A stretch of DNA of 64,000 nt from Marinobacterium mangrovicola (GTDB lineage Bacteria; Pseudomonadota; Gammaproteobacteria; Pseudomonadales; Balneatricaceae), in the NCBI RefSeq assembly GCF_004339595.1, contig NZ_SMFU01000007.1, positions 1 to 64,000 of the forward strand, written 5' to 3'. Both the position numbers and the translations under genes were made by a program. The notes beneath the pieces were generated by a model. That model was not told the origin of the DNA. It did no database searches and saw nothing but the letters and a program-made list of their open reading frames with translations. Shown piece by piece: positions 35,813 through 43,902 of this stretch (positions within the stretch are counted from its first letter, which is position 1; each line of letters begins with the position of its first letter).

Positions 35813-36454
35813 TCAGTCCTTCTTGCGTACCACGTTGAGGCCATCCCGAATGGTCAGGAAGACGTTTTCTACATCCGTATCAGCGGCGATGCGACGGTTG
35901 GTCTCGACGAGAATATCGTCAATCTCGGATTCCGGCTGCAGCACCTTGCCTGACCAGAGTACGTTGTCGAGCACGATCAGACCACCGGGGCGGGTCATCT
36001 CTTTCACGCGTTCGTAGTAGTTCAGGTAGTTGCGCTTGTCGGCGTCGATAAAGGTGAAATCCAGCTGCATATCCAGCTTTTCGATGGTGTCCAGGGCGCG
36101 GCCGAAGATCACCTCGATCTTGTGGCCGTGCTCGCTGCGGTCGAAAAAGCCCTGTGCAAATTCGATGGCTCGGGGGTTGGTTTCACAGCAGACCAGGCGA
36201 CCATCCTTCGGCATCCCTTCGGCGATCGACAGTGCGGAATAACCGGTGAACATGCCGATCTCCAGCGCCTGCTTGGGCTGGATCATGGCGGCAAGCATTT
36301 TCAGCGTGCGGCCCACCAGGCGGCCGGACAGCTTCTGCGGCCAGCCCATGTTGATGTTGGTCTGGTCGATCAGTTCCTGCAGCAGGGGCGGTTCGGCACT
36401 GGTCTGTACAAAGGCGTAATCTTCGATCGCTTCGTCAACGAGAAATTCAGGCAT
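35813..36454 (-). CDS. SAM-dependent O-methyltransferase (catechol/caffeoyl-CoA type)
   Basis: Methyltransferase of 213 residues in the class I O-methyltransferase family 3 group. Motif I is ALEIGMFTGYSALSIA. The metal site uses D in TFIDADKRNYLNYYE and D-N in GLIVLDNVLWSGKV. Substrates of bacterial members are catechols or similar; none can be given here. It lies alone, 55 bases upstream of ydbH and in the same direction. The gene ends near an in-frame basic tail (RDGLNVVRKKD). Confidence 0.88.
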   Translation of the reverse strand: MPEFLVDEAIEDYAFVQTSAEPPLLQELIDQTNINMGWPQKLSGRLVGRTLKMLAAMIQPKQALEIGMFTGYSALSIAEGMPKDGRLVCCETNPRAIEFAQGFFDRSEHGHKIEVIFGRALDTIEKLDMQLDFTFIDADKRNYLNYYERVKEMTRPGGLIVLDNVLWSGKVLQPESEIDDILVETNRRIAADTDVENVFLTIRDGLNVVRKKD

Positions 36455-36597
36455 AGGAGGTGTCGATAAAATTGGTTTGGGTGGAGCTGTTCAGCGAGAA
36501 AGGCGGAGTTTAACACTTTTCCAGCCTGGGCCCGATGGTATGAGGAAATAGCTTTCCTTTGTCGCTACAATTGCCCCTCATCGAAGCTGGAGGCGTT

Positions 36598-36951
36598 ATG
36601 GTAGAACCACTGTATATCTTTCTTTTCGCGGGCGTAGTGTCCATGTCGCTGGCACTGAGCGCCGGTGCGCTGAACAAGTTGACGCCGGAGCAGAAGCCCC
36701 CATTCATGCAAAAGCCCAACGGTCAGATCGCGGTGGTGATGGCCGGTAACCTGGGTGCGATCACGCTGCTTGGCGCCATGGCATTTGGCTTTTTGAAACT
36801 GCACTGGTCGATTCCGCTTTCCTGCATGTTTATCACCTTCCCGGTGGTACATATTCTGCTGTTCCAGCGTCTGCTTGGCGATTTTAAAAGCCTGGTTCTG
36901 ATGGTTCCGCTGGTGGTGATCGCGGCGGTATCGCTTTACTACTACTGGTAA
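36598..36951 (+). CDS. Small integral membrane protein, function unknown
   Basis: A 117-residue protein with four predicted membrane helices (about 4-22, 45-65, 70-88 and 96-115) and a charged loop (KLTPEQKPPFMQKPNGQ) between the first two. I do not recognise a named family. The ATG at 36598 has GGAGG four bases upstream; the open frame starts 13 codons earlier but without a ribosome site. The next gene starts 16 bases downstream, so the two are likely co-transcribed. Confidence 0.6.
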   Translation: MVEPLYIFLFAGVVSMSLALSAGALNKLTPEQKPPFMQKPNGQIAVVMAGNLGAITLLGAMAFGFLKLHWSIPLSCMFITFPVVHILLFQRLLGDFKSLVLMVPLVVIAAVSLYYYW

Positions 36952-36967
36952 TTGACCGGGAGGCAAG

Positions 36968-37615
36968 ATGATTTCTGTTGTGGGGTTCGGTTCGCTGCTG
37001 TCGGAACGTTCGGCACGGGATACGGTGCCCGGTTTGAAAAACTACCGGCTGGTCCGCGTGGACGGCTACAGGCGCATCTTTAACAAGGTCGGTATTCTGT
37101 TTATCGCCGGTCACGGCCAGGCGCCGGATAGCCTGGAGGTCTCCTCCTGCTCCACCGAGCCTTGCGCCGATACCTCGATCATCGTCGCCCAGTTTGACTG
37201 TCCGGTAGATCAGTTTGGTGAGCTCTACGAGCGGGAACACCGTTACCGCTGGATCCAGGTCGAAGCCCGTGGCCTCGATGGTGCGCTGCAGCCGCCGGCA
37301 CGTATGTGCACCAGCTACAGCGATCTTGAGTACCGCCTCAACAAGTGCGTGACCGACGAGGAGTATCACGACCGTGTCGGGCGCCATTATGAAGGCCGGA
37401 TCTGGCGCGACGATATCCTGCCGTTTCCGCGTTACCTCAAGTTCTGCCTGGTATCCGCAGCCTCCCACGGCGATGAGGTGCTGGATAACTTTATCGATAC
37501 CAGTTTTCTTGCCGACGGCCAGACCTCCATCCGCGAATATCTGCTCGAAAGGAGCGATCTGATCCCGTCATCACTGCGCGAGCGGGCGGCATTCACGCGC
37601 AACTCACAAAGCTGA
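36968..37615 (+). CDS. Gamma-glutamylcyclotransferase-fold protein
   Basis: A 215-residue protein with the opening VVGFGSLLSERSARDTVPG, which matches the YGSL-type substrate loop of the GGCT/butirosin-BtrG fold. An acidic LYEREHRYRW stretch is in the position where the catalytic Glu lies in GGCT enzymes. Four Cys pairs and the tail DTSFLADGQTSIREYLLER suggest a conserved family of its own. Activity on gamma-glutamyl compounds is inferred, not shown. Confidence 0.6.
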   Translation: MISVVGFGSLLSERSARDTVPGLKNYRLVRVDGYRRIFNKVGILFIAGHGQAPDSLEVSSCSTEPCADTSIIVAQFDCPVDQFGELYEREHRYRWIQVEARGLDGALQPPARMCTSYSDLEYRLNKCVTDEEYHDRVGRHYEGRIWRDDILPFPRYLKFCLVSAASHGDEVLDNFIDTSFLADGQTSIREYLLERSDLIPSSLRERAAFTRNSQS

Positions 37616-37654
37616 GAATAAGCTCCCGGACAAACCAGTCCAGGTGTTTATTCC

Positions 37655-38428
37655 ATGTTGATTGTTGATGTTCCGCGGCGCGAAGCCTTCCGTGCCCCCG
37701 TTCTTCTGCCGCTACTGGCGGCTCTCTCTCTGCAGCTGCTGATCAGCGCCCTCCAGCTTGATAAAGCGTTGGCCGACTTGCTCTATACGCTGGAAGGCGG
37801 CCGGTGGCTGTTCAAGGATTACTGGTTTTTCGCCAATTTGCTGCACACTGGCGGGCGCCGCTTCAGTATCCTGCTTCTGCTGTTCGTGCTGGCGCTGTTG
37901 GTGGCGAGCTTTTTCGTTGCCTGGTTGAAACCCTATAAACGGGTACTGGGCTATCTGACGCTGGCGCCGCTCTGCGCGACGCTGCTGGTGTCGAGCCTCA
38001 AGCAGGCCACCGGCATTGATTGTCCCTGGGATCTGGCACTCTATGGCGGTGACCTTCCCTACGTGCCGCTGCTGTCCGCACTGATAAATGATGCTGGCGA
38101 GGGCGCCTGTTTTCCGGCGGGGCACGCCAGTGCTGGCTACGCCTGGGTGGCGGTCTATTTTGCCGCTGCCCTAGTTTGTCCGCGCTGGAAATGGCGTCTT
38201 TTGGGAATAGCGATGACGTTGGGTCTGGTATTCGGCGTCTGTCAGCAATTGCGCGGAGCGCATTTTCTGTCGCATGATCTCTGGAGCCTGACGCTGTGCT
38301 GGTGCACCGCGGCAGTGATTGCCCGGTTGATGCTGGTGAAGCAGCGCAGCCCGGTGACCCCCCGGATGAACAACCTGAGCGGACTCAGCTTTGTCGAAGC
38401 AGATAAAAATTCTGGTGGCCGACGATGA
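37655..38428 (+). CDS. PAP2 family membrane phosphatase
   Basis: Integral membrane phosphatase of 257 residues and about six helices. The three acid-phosphatase motifs can be read. Motif 1 is altered (KQATGIDCPW, where an Arg-Pro is usual). Motif 2 is PAGHASAGYAW, with the PSGH motif read as PAGH. Motif 3 is RGAHFLSHDLWS, with the nucleophilic His. The gene overlaps the following response regulator by 38 bases and precedes a kinase and EptA, so a lipid A or undecaprenyl-phosphate substrate is likely. Confidence 0.8.
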   Translation: MLIVDVPRREAFRAPVLLPLLAALSLQLLISALQLDKALADLLYTLEGGRWLFKDYWFFANLLHTGGRRFSILLLLFVLALLVASFFVAWLKPYKRVLGYLTLAPLCATLLVSSLKQATGIDCPWDLALYGGDLPYVPLLSALINDAGEGACFPAGHASAGYAWVAVYFAAALVCPRWKWRLLGIAMTLGLVFGVCQQLRGAHFLSHDLWSLTLCWCTAAVIARLMLVKQRSPVTPRMNNLSGLSFVEADKNSGGRR

Positions 38429-39083
38429 CCCCCAGATTCTGGAAGGATTGGTAGATTACCTCGAATTTCACGAGATTCTCGTAGATTGCGCCCGCACCGG
38501 CGAGCAGGCGCTGAACCTCTGCCACAGCAATCGCTATGATGTGCTGGTACTGGATGTGATGATGCCGCGCATGGATGGGCGCAGTCTGTGCCAGGCGCTG
38601 CGTCAGGAAGGCAGTGCCACGCCGGTACTCTTCCTGACCGCTCTCGATACGCTGGAGGATAAGATTCTCGGGTTTGAGGCCGGTGCCGATGATTATCTGG
38701 TTAAACCTTTCGCCATGGCAGAGCTGCTTTACCGCATCCGCGCCCTGAGCCAGCGTGTCTCCCGCCAGCAGGTACGGCGTCTCTGCGTCGGTGCGCTGGA
38801 GCTTGATCTGGACAGCCAGCAAGCGATCCGGGAAGGGCGTGAACTATCGCTGACACCGCAGATGTTCCAATTGCTGCATTACCTGGTGGCGCAGTCGCCG
38901 CGCGTGATCTCTCGCAGCGAGCTGGAACAGGCACTCTGGGGGGAAGAGCCACCGGAGAGTGATGCCCTGCGCTCGCTGGTCTACCAGCTCAGGCAGAAGC
39001 TCGATAAGCCGTTTGCACACCCCATGTTACAGACCCGCAGAGGGCAGGGTATCTGCCTGCTTGAAACGGAGTCGACCACTTGA
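38391..39083 (+). CDS. Two-component response regulator, OmpR/PhoB family (PmrA-like)
   Basis: DNA-binding regulator of 230 residues. The receiver domain (about 5-118) has an acidic pocket ADDD, the phosphorylation site D55 in VLVLDVMMPRMDG, the Thr in LFLTALD and the conserved Lys in YLVKPF. A winged-helix domain of the OmpR type occupies about 130-225. The start must be the TTG at 38391: an in-frame TGA lies just upstream and the protein begins directly at the fold. The gene overlaps the PAP2 gene by 38 bases and the kinase by four. Target genes probably include eptA. Confidence 0.9.
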   Translation: MSKQIKILVADDDPQILEGLVDYLEFHEILVDCARTGEQALNLCHSNRYDVLVLDVMMPRMDGRSLCQALRQEGSATPVLFLTALDTLEDKILGFEAGADDYLVKPFAMAELLYRIRALSQRVSRQQVRRLCVGALELDLDSQQAIREGRELSLTPQMFQLLHYLVAQSPRVISRSELEQALWGEEPPESDALRSLVYQLRQKLDKPFAHPMLQTRRGQGICLLETESTT

Positions 39084-40288
39084 AGCTCAACTTCACTACC
39101 CGCCTTATATGGACTATCGGCACGTCGACGCTGGTACTCACCAGTCTCTATTTTCTGATCGGCTGGCATTACGTCGAGGGGCTGGAGGGAGACCACGAAG
39201 CCCGCGTGTTGGATTATCTCGCCGATCACTTTGCGCCGGTAACGGATGGCAGCGCTCCCCATGAATCAGCGGGCTTTGCGGATCTGGCAACGCTGTATCG
39301 AAGTGCCGATGAGCTGCCGGCTGAATTAAAGCCGTACGCGGATGCGGCGCAACCGGGAAACTTCGATATCTCTGACAGTGAAATTCTGCTGGCGCGCCAA
39401 GCACAGACTACCGGGCAGAGCTATTTTGTCTACCTGCACGATGTGCAGGGGCTGCTGGCTCCAGAGGATTCGGAGTTTGCCGAGGCGGCCCTGGTGCTGG
39501 GTGGAATCCTCCTATTTACCCTGGGCACCATGGGACTGACGCTGAGCCTGATCTGGTATCAGACACGGCCGGTGCGACAGTTGACCAAGGCGGTGGCGGC
39601 GGTGGATCCGGCCCGGCCGGAGCTTGAACCCCTGCAGCGTGACGATGATCTCGGGCGGATGTCACAGAAAATCGCCGATCTACTGAAGCGCATCTCCGGT
39701 TTTATCGACCGCGAACGTAACTTCACCCGTTTTGCCAGCCATGAACTGAGGTCGCCGCTGATGGCGATCCGCAGCTCTGCGGATCTGCTACGTGAAACCG
39801 CGGCCGGCAACCGCCTGCAGCAGCGGGCTGTGGCGCGCATCGATGTGGCGCTGCAGCGGATGTCTAAACTGTTGGACGCTTTTCTCTGGCTTAGCCGTGA
39901 GAAACGCGATGAGCAGCAGAATCTGAATGAAGCCGAATTTAACGAGCTGATCTGCCAGCTGCGTAATCTGACCCCGGGGCTTGATGAAAGGCTAGAGGTC
40001 AGTGGCAGTGTTACCTCCCAATGGCCGGGCGATCCTTTCGTGCTGTCGGTAATCCTCGATAACCTGCTGCGCAATGCACTGGACCACGGTGAGGGCAGTA
40101 TAGAGCTAGCGCTGAGCGAAGCTGGTATCGAGATCTCCAACGGCATAGCCGCGCAGGAGCAGAGAGAACAGAGCCATTTCGGCTACGGCTTACAGATAGT
40201 GGATCTATTGTGTGAAAAGGCGGGCTGTCGCTGCGAGCGTCGGGCGGACGCCGGTATTTACCGGGCCCGCCTGTTTCTGGATCAGTAG
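39080..40288 (+). CDS. Sensor histidine kinase, PmrB/EnvZ type
   Basis: Membrane kinase of 402 residues. A first helix at about 10-28 is followed by a periplasmic sensor of about 100 residues, a second helix at about 133-155 and a HAMP domain. The dimerisation domain carries the phosphorylated histidine H221 in RFASHELRSPLMAI. The ATP-binding domain has N box LLRNALDHG, and G box FGYGLQIVD. The periplasmic part is acidic, as in sensors of cationic peptides or metals, but the signal is not known. Its start overlaps the regulator's stop by four bases. Confidence 0.92.
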   Translation: MKLNFTTRLIWTIGTSTLVLTSLYFLIGWHYVEGLEGDHEARVLDYLADHFAPVTDGSAPHESAGFADLATLYRSADELPAELKPYADAAQPGNFDISDSEILLARQAQTTGQSYFVYLHDVQGLLAPEDSEFAEAALVLGGILLFTLGTMGLTLSLIWYQTRPVRQLTKAVAAVDPARPELEPLQRDDDLGRMSQKIADLLKRISGFIDRERNFTRFASHELRSPLMAIRSSADLLRETAAGNRLQQRAVARIDVALQRMSKLLDAFLWLSREKRDEQQNLNEAEFNELICQLRNLTPGLDERLEVSGSVTSQWPGDPFVLSVILDNLLRNALDHGEGSIELALSEAGIEISNGIAAQEQREQSHFGYGLQIVDLLCEKAGCRCERRADAGIYRARLFLDQ

Positions 40289-40300
40289 CAGGGTTGTGGC

Positions 40301-41995
40301 TTAACCCGCCTGATCGGCGCTCACCGGTTGCAGTGCCAGCTGGCTTTCGCTCTGGCGGCAGCTGGCAAACATATCCAGTTCCGGCTGGTAGGCGTTGGTA
40401 GAAACCTGCATCAGGCCGAGCAGCGAGTGGGGCAGATAATCCTGGCTCAACGCCTTGTCTTTCATTCCCTGCAGGCAGGTCTGGTCGATACCGCGGCTGT
40501 TACGGAAGCTTTCGGATGACCAAAAAACCATCGGTACATGTTTCTGCGCATCCGGTGCCAGCAGCCAGGGCATGCCGTGCAGGTAGAGATTATTCTCGCC
40601 CAATGACTCGCCGTGATCCGACAGGTAAAGCATCGCGGTGTTGTAGTTCGCCTGCTTGGTTTTCAGGTAGTCGATCACGCTGGCGAGAAAATGGTCGGTA
40701 TAGAGAATCGTATTGTCATAGGCGTTGACGATATCCGCGGCGCTGCAGGTCTGCAGTTCACTGCTTTCACACACCGGCGTGTAGCGCTGAAAATTCTCCG
40801 GCACGCGCTTGTAGTAAGCGGGCCCGTGGCTACCTTTCTGGTGCAGTACCAGCAGTTTCGGACCGCTATCCTGGTTGAGGAACTCATCCAGGCGGTTCAG
40901 CATTGACTCATCGAAGCACTCACCATCCGCGCAATCGGCATCGACCACGAACTGCTTTGGCTCTTCGCTGGGGATACGTTCGCAGACGCCCTTGCAGCCT
41001 GAGTTGTTATCGCGCCAGAGCAGATCGATCTTGGCGCTGCTCATTACGTCGAGCACATTGCTTTGGAAACGCGCCCTGGTGTCATCGAAGTGATCACGCC
41101 CGAGGAAGGAGAACATACAGGGTAGAGAGACTGCCGTGGCGGTGCCGCAGGATTCAACCTGGCTGAAGCTGATCACGTTGCGCTGCTCCAGTTCCGGGTT
41201 GGTATCGCGATCATAGCCGTTCAGCGAGAAGTGGTCCGCACGGGCGGTTTCACCGACCACCAAGACCATCAGGTCGGAGCGGGGACTGCTGGTGACCGGC
41301 TGCAGTGGGTTAGCCACACGGCGTGCATCCGCACCAATAACCTCAAAACTGTGATCTTCAGGATCATAGGCACCGGCCAGGTAGCGACCACCGTAGTATA
41401 AAAAGTTGGATGGCACGGCCAGGTTGCGCACTTCGCGGTGGTTACGGAACAGGGAGGAGTAATCTTTGTAGAGCATGCCCGCGTTGAGGCCGATCAGCGC
41501 CAGACAGGCGAACAGGTTGGCGGACTGAAGGGCGAGCATGCGCAGTGGGGCCACCTTTTTAATCGGGATCAGCAAAAACACTAGCGCTGGCAGCAGCCCG
41601 GTCAGCAACAGATGCAGAATCAACCCGGAACTCAGCAGCTCGCCGGCTTCAGCCACATCGGTCTGAAACAGGTTCTGCACCATCCCCTTGTCTATCACTA
41701 TGCCGTAACTCTGCATGAAATAGCTGATCGAGCTGGAGCTGAGAATCAGGAAAATCGCCAGTGGCTTGATTATCTGGCGCCAGCAAAACAGGCCCATACA
41801 CAGCTGCAATACGGCATAGATAAAGCTGAAAAAAGCGAGCGTAAAACCCCAGCGTTTTAGATCGCTGGGGTAGCTCTGGTCGAGAATAAGTTGCCACAGT
41901 GGTGCGTTGTACAGCAGTGCTAGAACCAGCGTCAGCAGGGCCGAGTAGGTCAGCGGGCTGAGTGTGGGGAGGGTGGGGAGCCTGAATCGGGTCAT
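40301..41995 (-). CDS. eptA: Lipid A phosphoethanolamine transferase EptA
   Basis: Adds phosphoethanolamine to lipid A phosphate, lowering negative charge and giving polymyxin resistance. It has 564 residues. Five membrane helices lie in the N-terminal 185 residues, then a periplasmic sulfatase-fold domain. VVGETARADHFSLNGY opens the active site, SCGTATAVSLPCMFS holds the nucleophilic threonine, and YLSDHGESLGENNLYLHG holds metal-binding D/H residues. Paired cysteines fit the disulfides of EptA and MCR. I used the ATG at 41995: the extra 38 residues of the longer frame are unlike the family. It is convergent with the adjacent kinase operon. Confidence 0.93.
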   Translation of the reverse strand: MTRFRLPTLPTLSPLTYSALLTLVLALLYNAPLWQLILDQSYPSDLKRWGFTLAFFSFIYAVLQLCMGLFCWRQIIKPLAIFLILSSSSISYFMQSYGIVIDKGMVQNLFQTDVAEAGELLSSGLILHLLLTGLLPALVFLLIPIKKVAPLRMLALQSANLFACLALIGLNAGMLYKDYSSLFRNHREVRNLAVPSNFLYYGGRYLAGAYDPEDHSFEVIGADARRVANPLQPVTSSPRSDLMVLVVGETARADHFSLNGYDRDTNPELEQRNVISFSQVESCGTATAVSLPCMFSFLGRDHFDDTRARFQSNVLDVMSSAKIDLLWRDNNSGCKGVCERIPSEEPKQFVVDADCADGECFDESMLNRLDEFLNQDSGPKLLVLHQKGSHGPAYYKRVPENFQRYTPVCESSELQTCSAADIVNAYDNTILYTDHFLASVIDYLKTKQANYNTAMLYLSDHGESLGENNLYLHGMPWLLAPDAQKHVPMVFWSSESFRNSRGIDQTCLQGMKDKALSQDYLPHSLLGLMQVSTNAYQPELDMFASCRQSESQLALQPVSADQAG

Positions 41996-42099
41996 CTTCG
42001 AAACCTGAGATTGATAACGATGGTGACGTAGAGCGTAGAGAGGACTGTGTGAGCGGAACGTGAAAGCGGTATACAGAGGCTGAGTATCCGCGCTTAAAA

Positions 42100-42212
42100 T
42101 CAATATCAAATATTGAAATTTCTATGAAAAATCAAAATTAAATATTGAATATTTTGCAAAACGTCAAAATTAAATTTTGATTATTCGTCTGTTATTCAAA
42201 ATTGAATATTGA
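42100..42212. repeat. Array of four 17-bp dyads at exact 32-bp spacing (operator array)
   Basis: Four copies of a 17-bp near-palindrome with consensus TCAAAATTAAATATTGA start at 42100, 42132, 42164 and 42196, each 32 bases apart. The 15-base gaps are unrelated to one another. The copies differ from the consensus at one to two places. The third is a perfect dyad (arms TCAAAATT and AATTTTGA around one A), and the first pairs TCAATAT with ATATTGA. A 32-bp step is close to three helical turns, so all four sites face the same side of the DNA. They lie 105-217 bases upstream of eptA and about 294 upstream of ftsA. Confidence 0.85.
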
Positions 42213-42505
42213 TTTTATATTTAGAAAACCACATGAAAGTTTTTTGACGGACTAATTGGTAAGCGGCAAAAGTTTTCACCTCCGGCAATTCTATTTTTTT
42301 GAAATACAACGGATTTGCCCTTTAGAACGGCAAAAAACTGCCGATATGGTGGAATATCACCTTGTTGCTTTTTTAATCACCGGTACGCAATACTTGCTCT
42401 CGAAGACCATTGGGGAACAGGGTTTTCGGCCTGGCCTGTAAATTGCTAGAAATTCCTCAGGGTCGGATTCCCAACGCAATATCAGATATCCGGACACGGA
42501 CAAAT
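42213..42505. other. AT-rich leader region before ftsA
   Basis: No gene is visible; in particular no ftsQ or ddl remnant. Several GGCA/TGCC words occur (42264, 42285, 42316 and the hairpin CGGCA 42328-42332 with TGCCG 42339-42343). They may form regulatory structure. I cannot point to a confident promoter. Confidence 0.4.
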
Positions 42506-43768
42506 ATGACGATCGCAAATAACATGATAGTGGCGCTCGATATCGGCACATCCAAAGTGGTGTGTCTGGTGGGTGAAATCACACCGGGCGGCGATATCGA
42601 AATCGTAGGTTTCAGCTCCCAGCCATCTCAGGGGCTGAAGCGCGGCGTCGTCGTCAATATTGAATCTACTGTCGCCTCTATTCAGCGCGCGGTAGAAGAG
42701 GCCGAACTGATGGCCGGCTGCAAGATCCACTCGGTGACCGTAGGGATCGCCGGCAGCCATATCAGCAGCATGAACTCCCACGGCATCGTCGCTGTACGTG
42801 ACCGTGAAGTGAATGAATATGACCTGGAGCGGGTGATCGATGCGGCCCGGGCTGTGGCTATTCCGGCGGACCAGAAAATCCTGCATATCCTGCCGCAGGA
42901 GTACCTGATCGATAATCAGGAGGGGATTCGCGAACCCCTGGGTATGTCCGGTGTGCGCCTGGAGGCCAAGGTTCATCTGGTCAGCGGGTCGATCAACTCG
43001 ATCCAGAATATCGAAAAATGTATCCGCCGTTGCGGCCTGGAAGTGGACGCGGTAGTGCTGGAGCAGCTGGCATCCAGTCATGCGGTCCTTACCGATGACG
43101 AGATGGATCTGGGTGTCTGCATGGTGGATATCGGCGGCGGTACCACCGATATCGCGGTATATACCCACGGCGCGATTCGTCACACGGCGGTCATTCCCAT
43201 TGCCGGTGATCAGGTGACCAACGATATCGCCATGGCGCTGCGTACGCCGACGATCAATGCAGAGCAGCTGAAGATCAAGTACGCCTGTGCCCTGGCGCAG
43301 CTGACCCGTGCCGACGAAGTGATCAAGGTGCCGAGCGTCGGTGACCGCCCTGCGCGTGATCTGTCGCGTCAGGCGCTGGCGGAGGTGGTGGAGCCTCGCT
43401 ACGAAGAGCTGTTCAATCTGGTGCAGGCGGAACTGCGCCGTTCCGGGTTTGAAGATCTGATCGCTGGCGGCATCGTGCTGACCGGCGGTACCTCGAAGAT
43501 GGAAGGGGCGGTGGAGCTGGCGGAAGAGATCTTCCATATGCCGGTGCGCCTGTCCCGCCCTCAGGGTGTGCGTGGTATGGAAGAGCTGCTGCGCAATCCG
43601 ATTTATGCCACCGCCATCGGGCTGCTGCATTACGCCCGGGAATCGGTGGGCTCGGTGGAAGCTGCCCCGTTGGCGGCACGTACACCGGAAGAGCTGGATT
43701 CCTCCAGCCGGTTTGAGTTTCCCGGTATGTTTGGGCGCATGAAAGCCTGGTTGCAGGGGAATTTCTGA
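42506..43768 (+). CDS. ftsA: Cell division protein FtsA
   Basis: Actin-like protein that tethers FtsZ to the inner membrane at the division site. It has 420 residues, the family norm. The ATPase core has ALDIGTSKVVCLVGE and MVDIGGGTTDIAVY (phosphate loops) and GIVLTGGTSKMEG. The 1C domain follows the first motif. The C-terminal amphipathic membrane helix is MFGRMKAWLQGNF. The start at 42506 is the most likely; an ATG six codons later is possible, and neither has a strong ribosome site. FtsZ follows 134 bases on. Upstream there is no ftsQ; eptA is instead the neighbour. Confidence 0.96.
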   Translation: MTIANNMIVALDIGTSKVVCLVGEITPGGDIEIVGFSSQPSQGLKRGVVVNIESTVASIQRAVEEAELMAGCKIHSVTVGIAGSHISSMNSHGIVAVRDREVNEYDLERVIDAARAVAIPADQKILHILPQEYLIDNQEGIREPLGMSGVRLEAKVHLVSGSINSIQNIEKCIRRCGLEVDAVVLEQLASSHAVLTDDEMDLGVCMVDIGGGTTDIAVYTHGAIRHTAVIPIAGDQVTNDIAMALRTPTINAEQLKIKYACALAQLTRADEVIKVPSVGDRPARDLSRQALAEVVEPRYEELFNLVQAELRRSGFEDLIAGGIVLTGGTSKMEGAVELAEEIFHMPVRLSRPQGVRGMEELLRNPIYATAIGLLHYARESVGSVEAAPLAARTPEELDSSSRFEFPGMFGRMKAWLQGNF

Positions 43769-43902
43769 TAAAGCCGCCAGCAGAGCGGTGAATATGGATC
43801 GGCAGTCACTTTTTAATGGTGGCTGGGTAAGAACGACTTTTTAAATAGTGCAGGAACCCGACGCAGAATCGGGGACGGAAAAACCTGGAAGGAGATGCAG
43901 AT

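Noticed and set aside
42100-42212. CRISPR array
   Set aside because: The repeats are 17 bp with 15-bp gaps, too short for CRISPR, vary between copies, are palindromic over their whole length, and have no cas genes near.
42482-43630. Long open frame antisense to ftsA
   Set aside because: Rich in His and Gln with no family resemblance; it is the shadow of ftsA on the opposite strand in GC-rich DNA.
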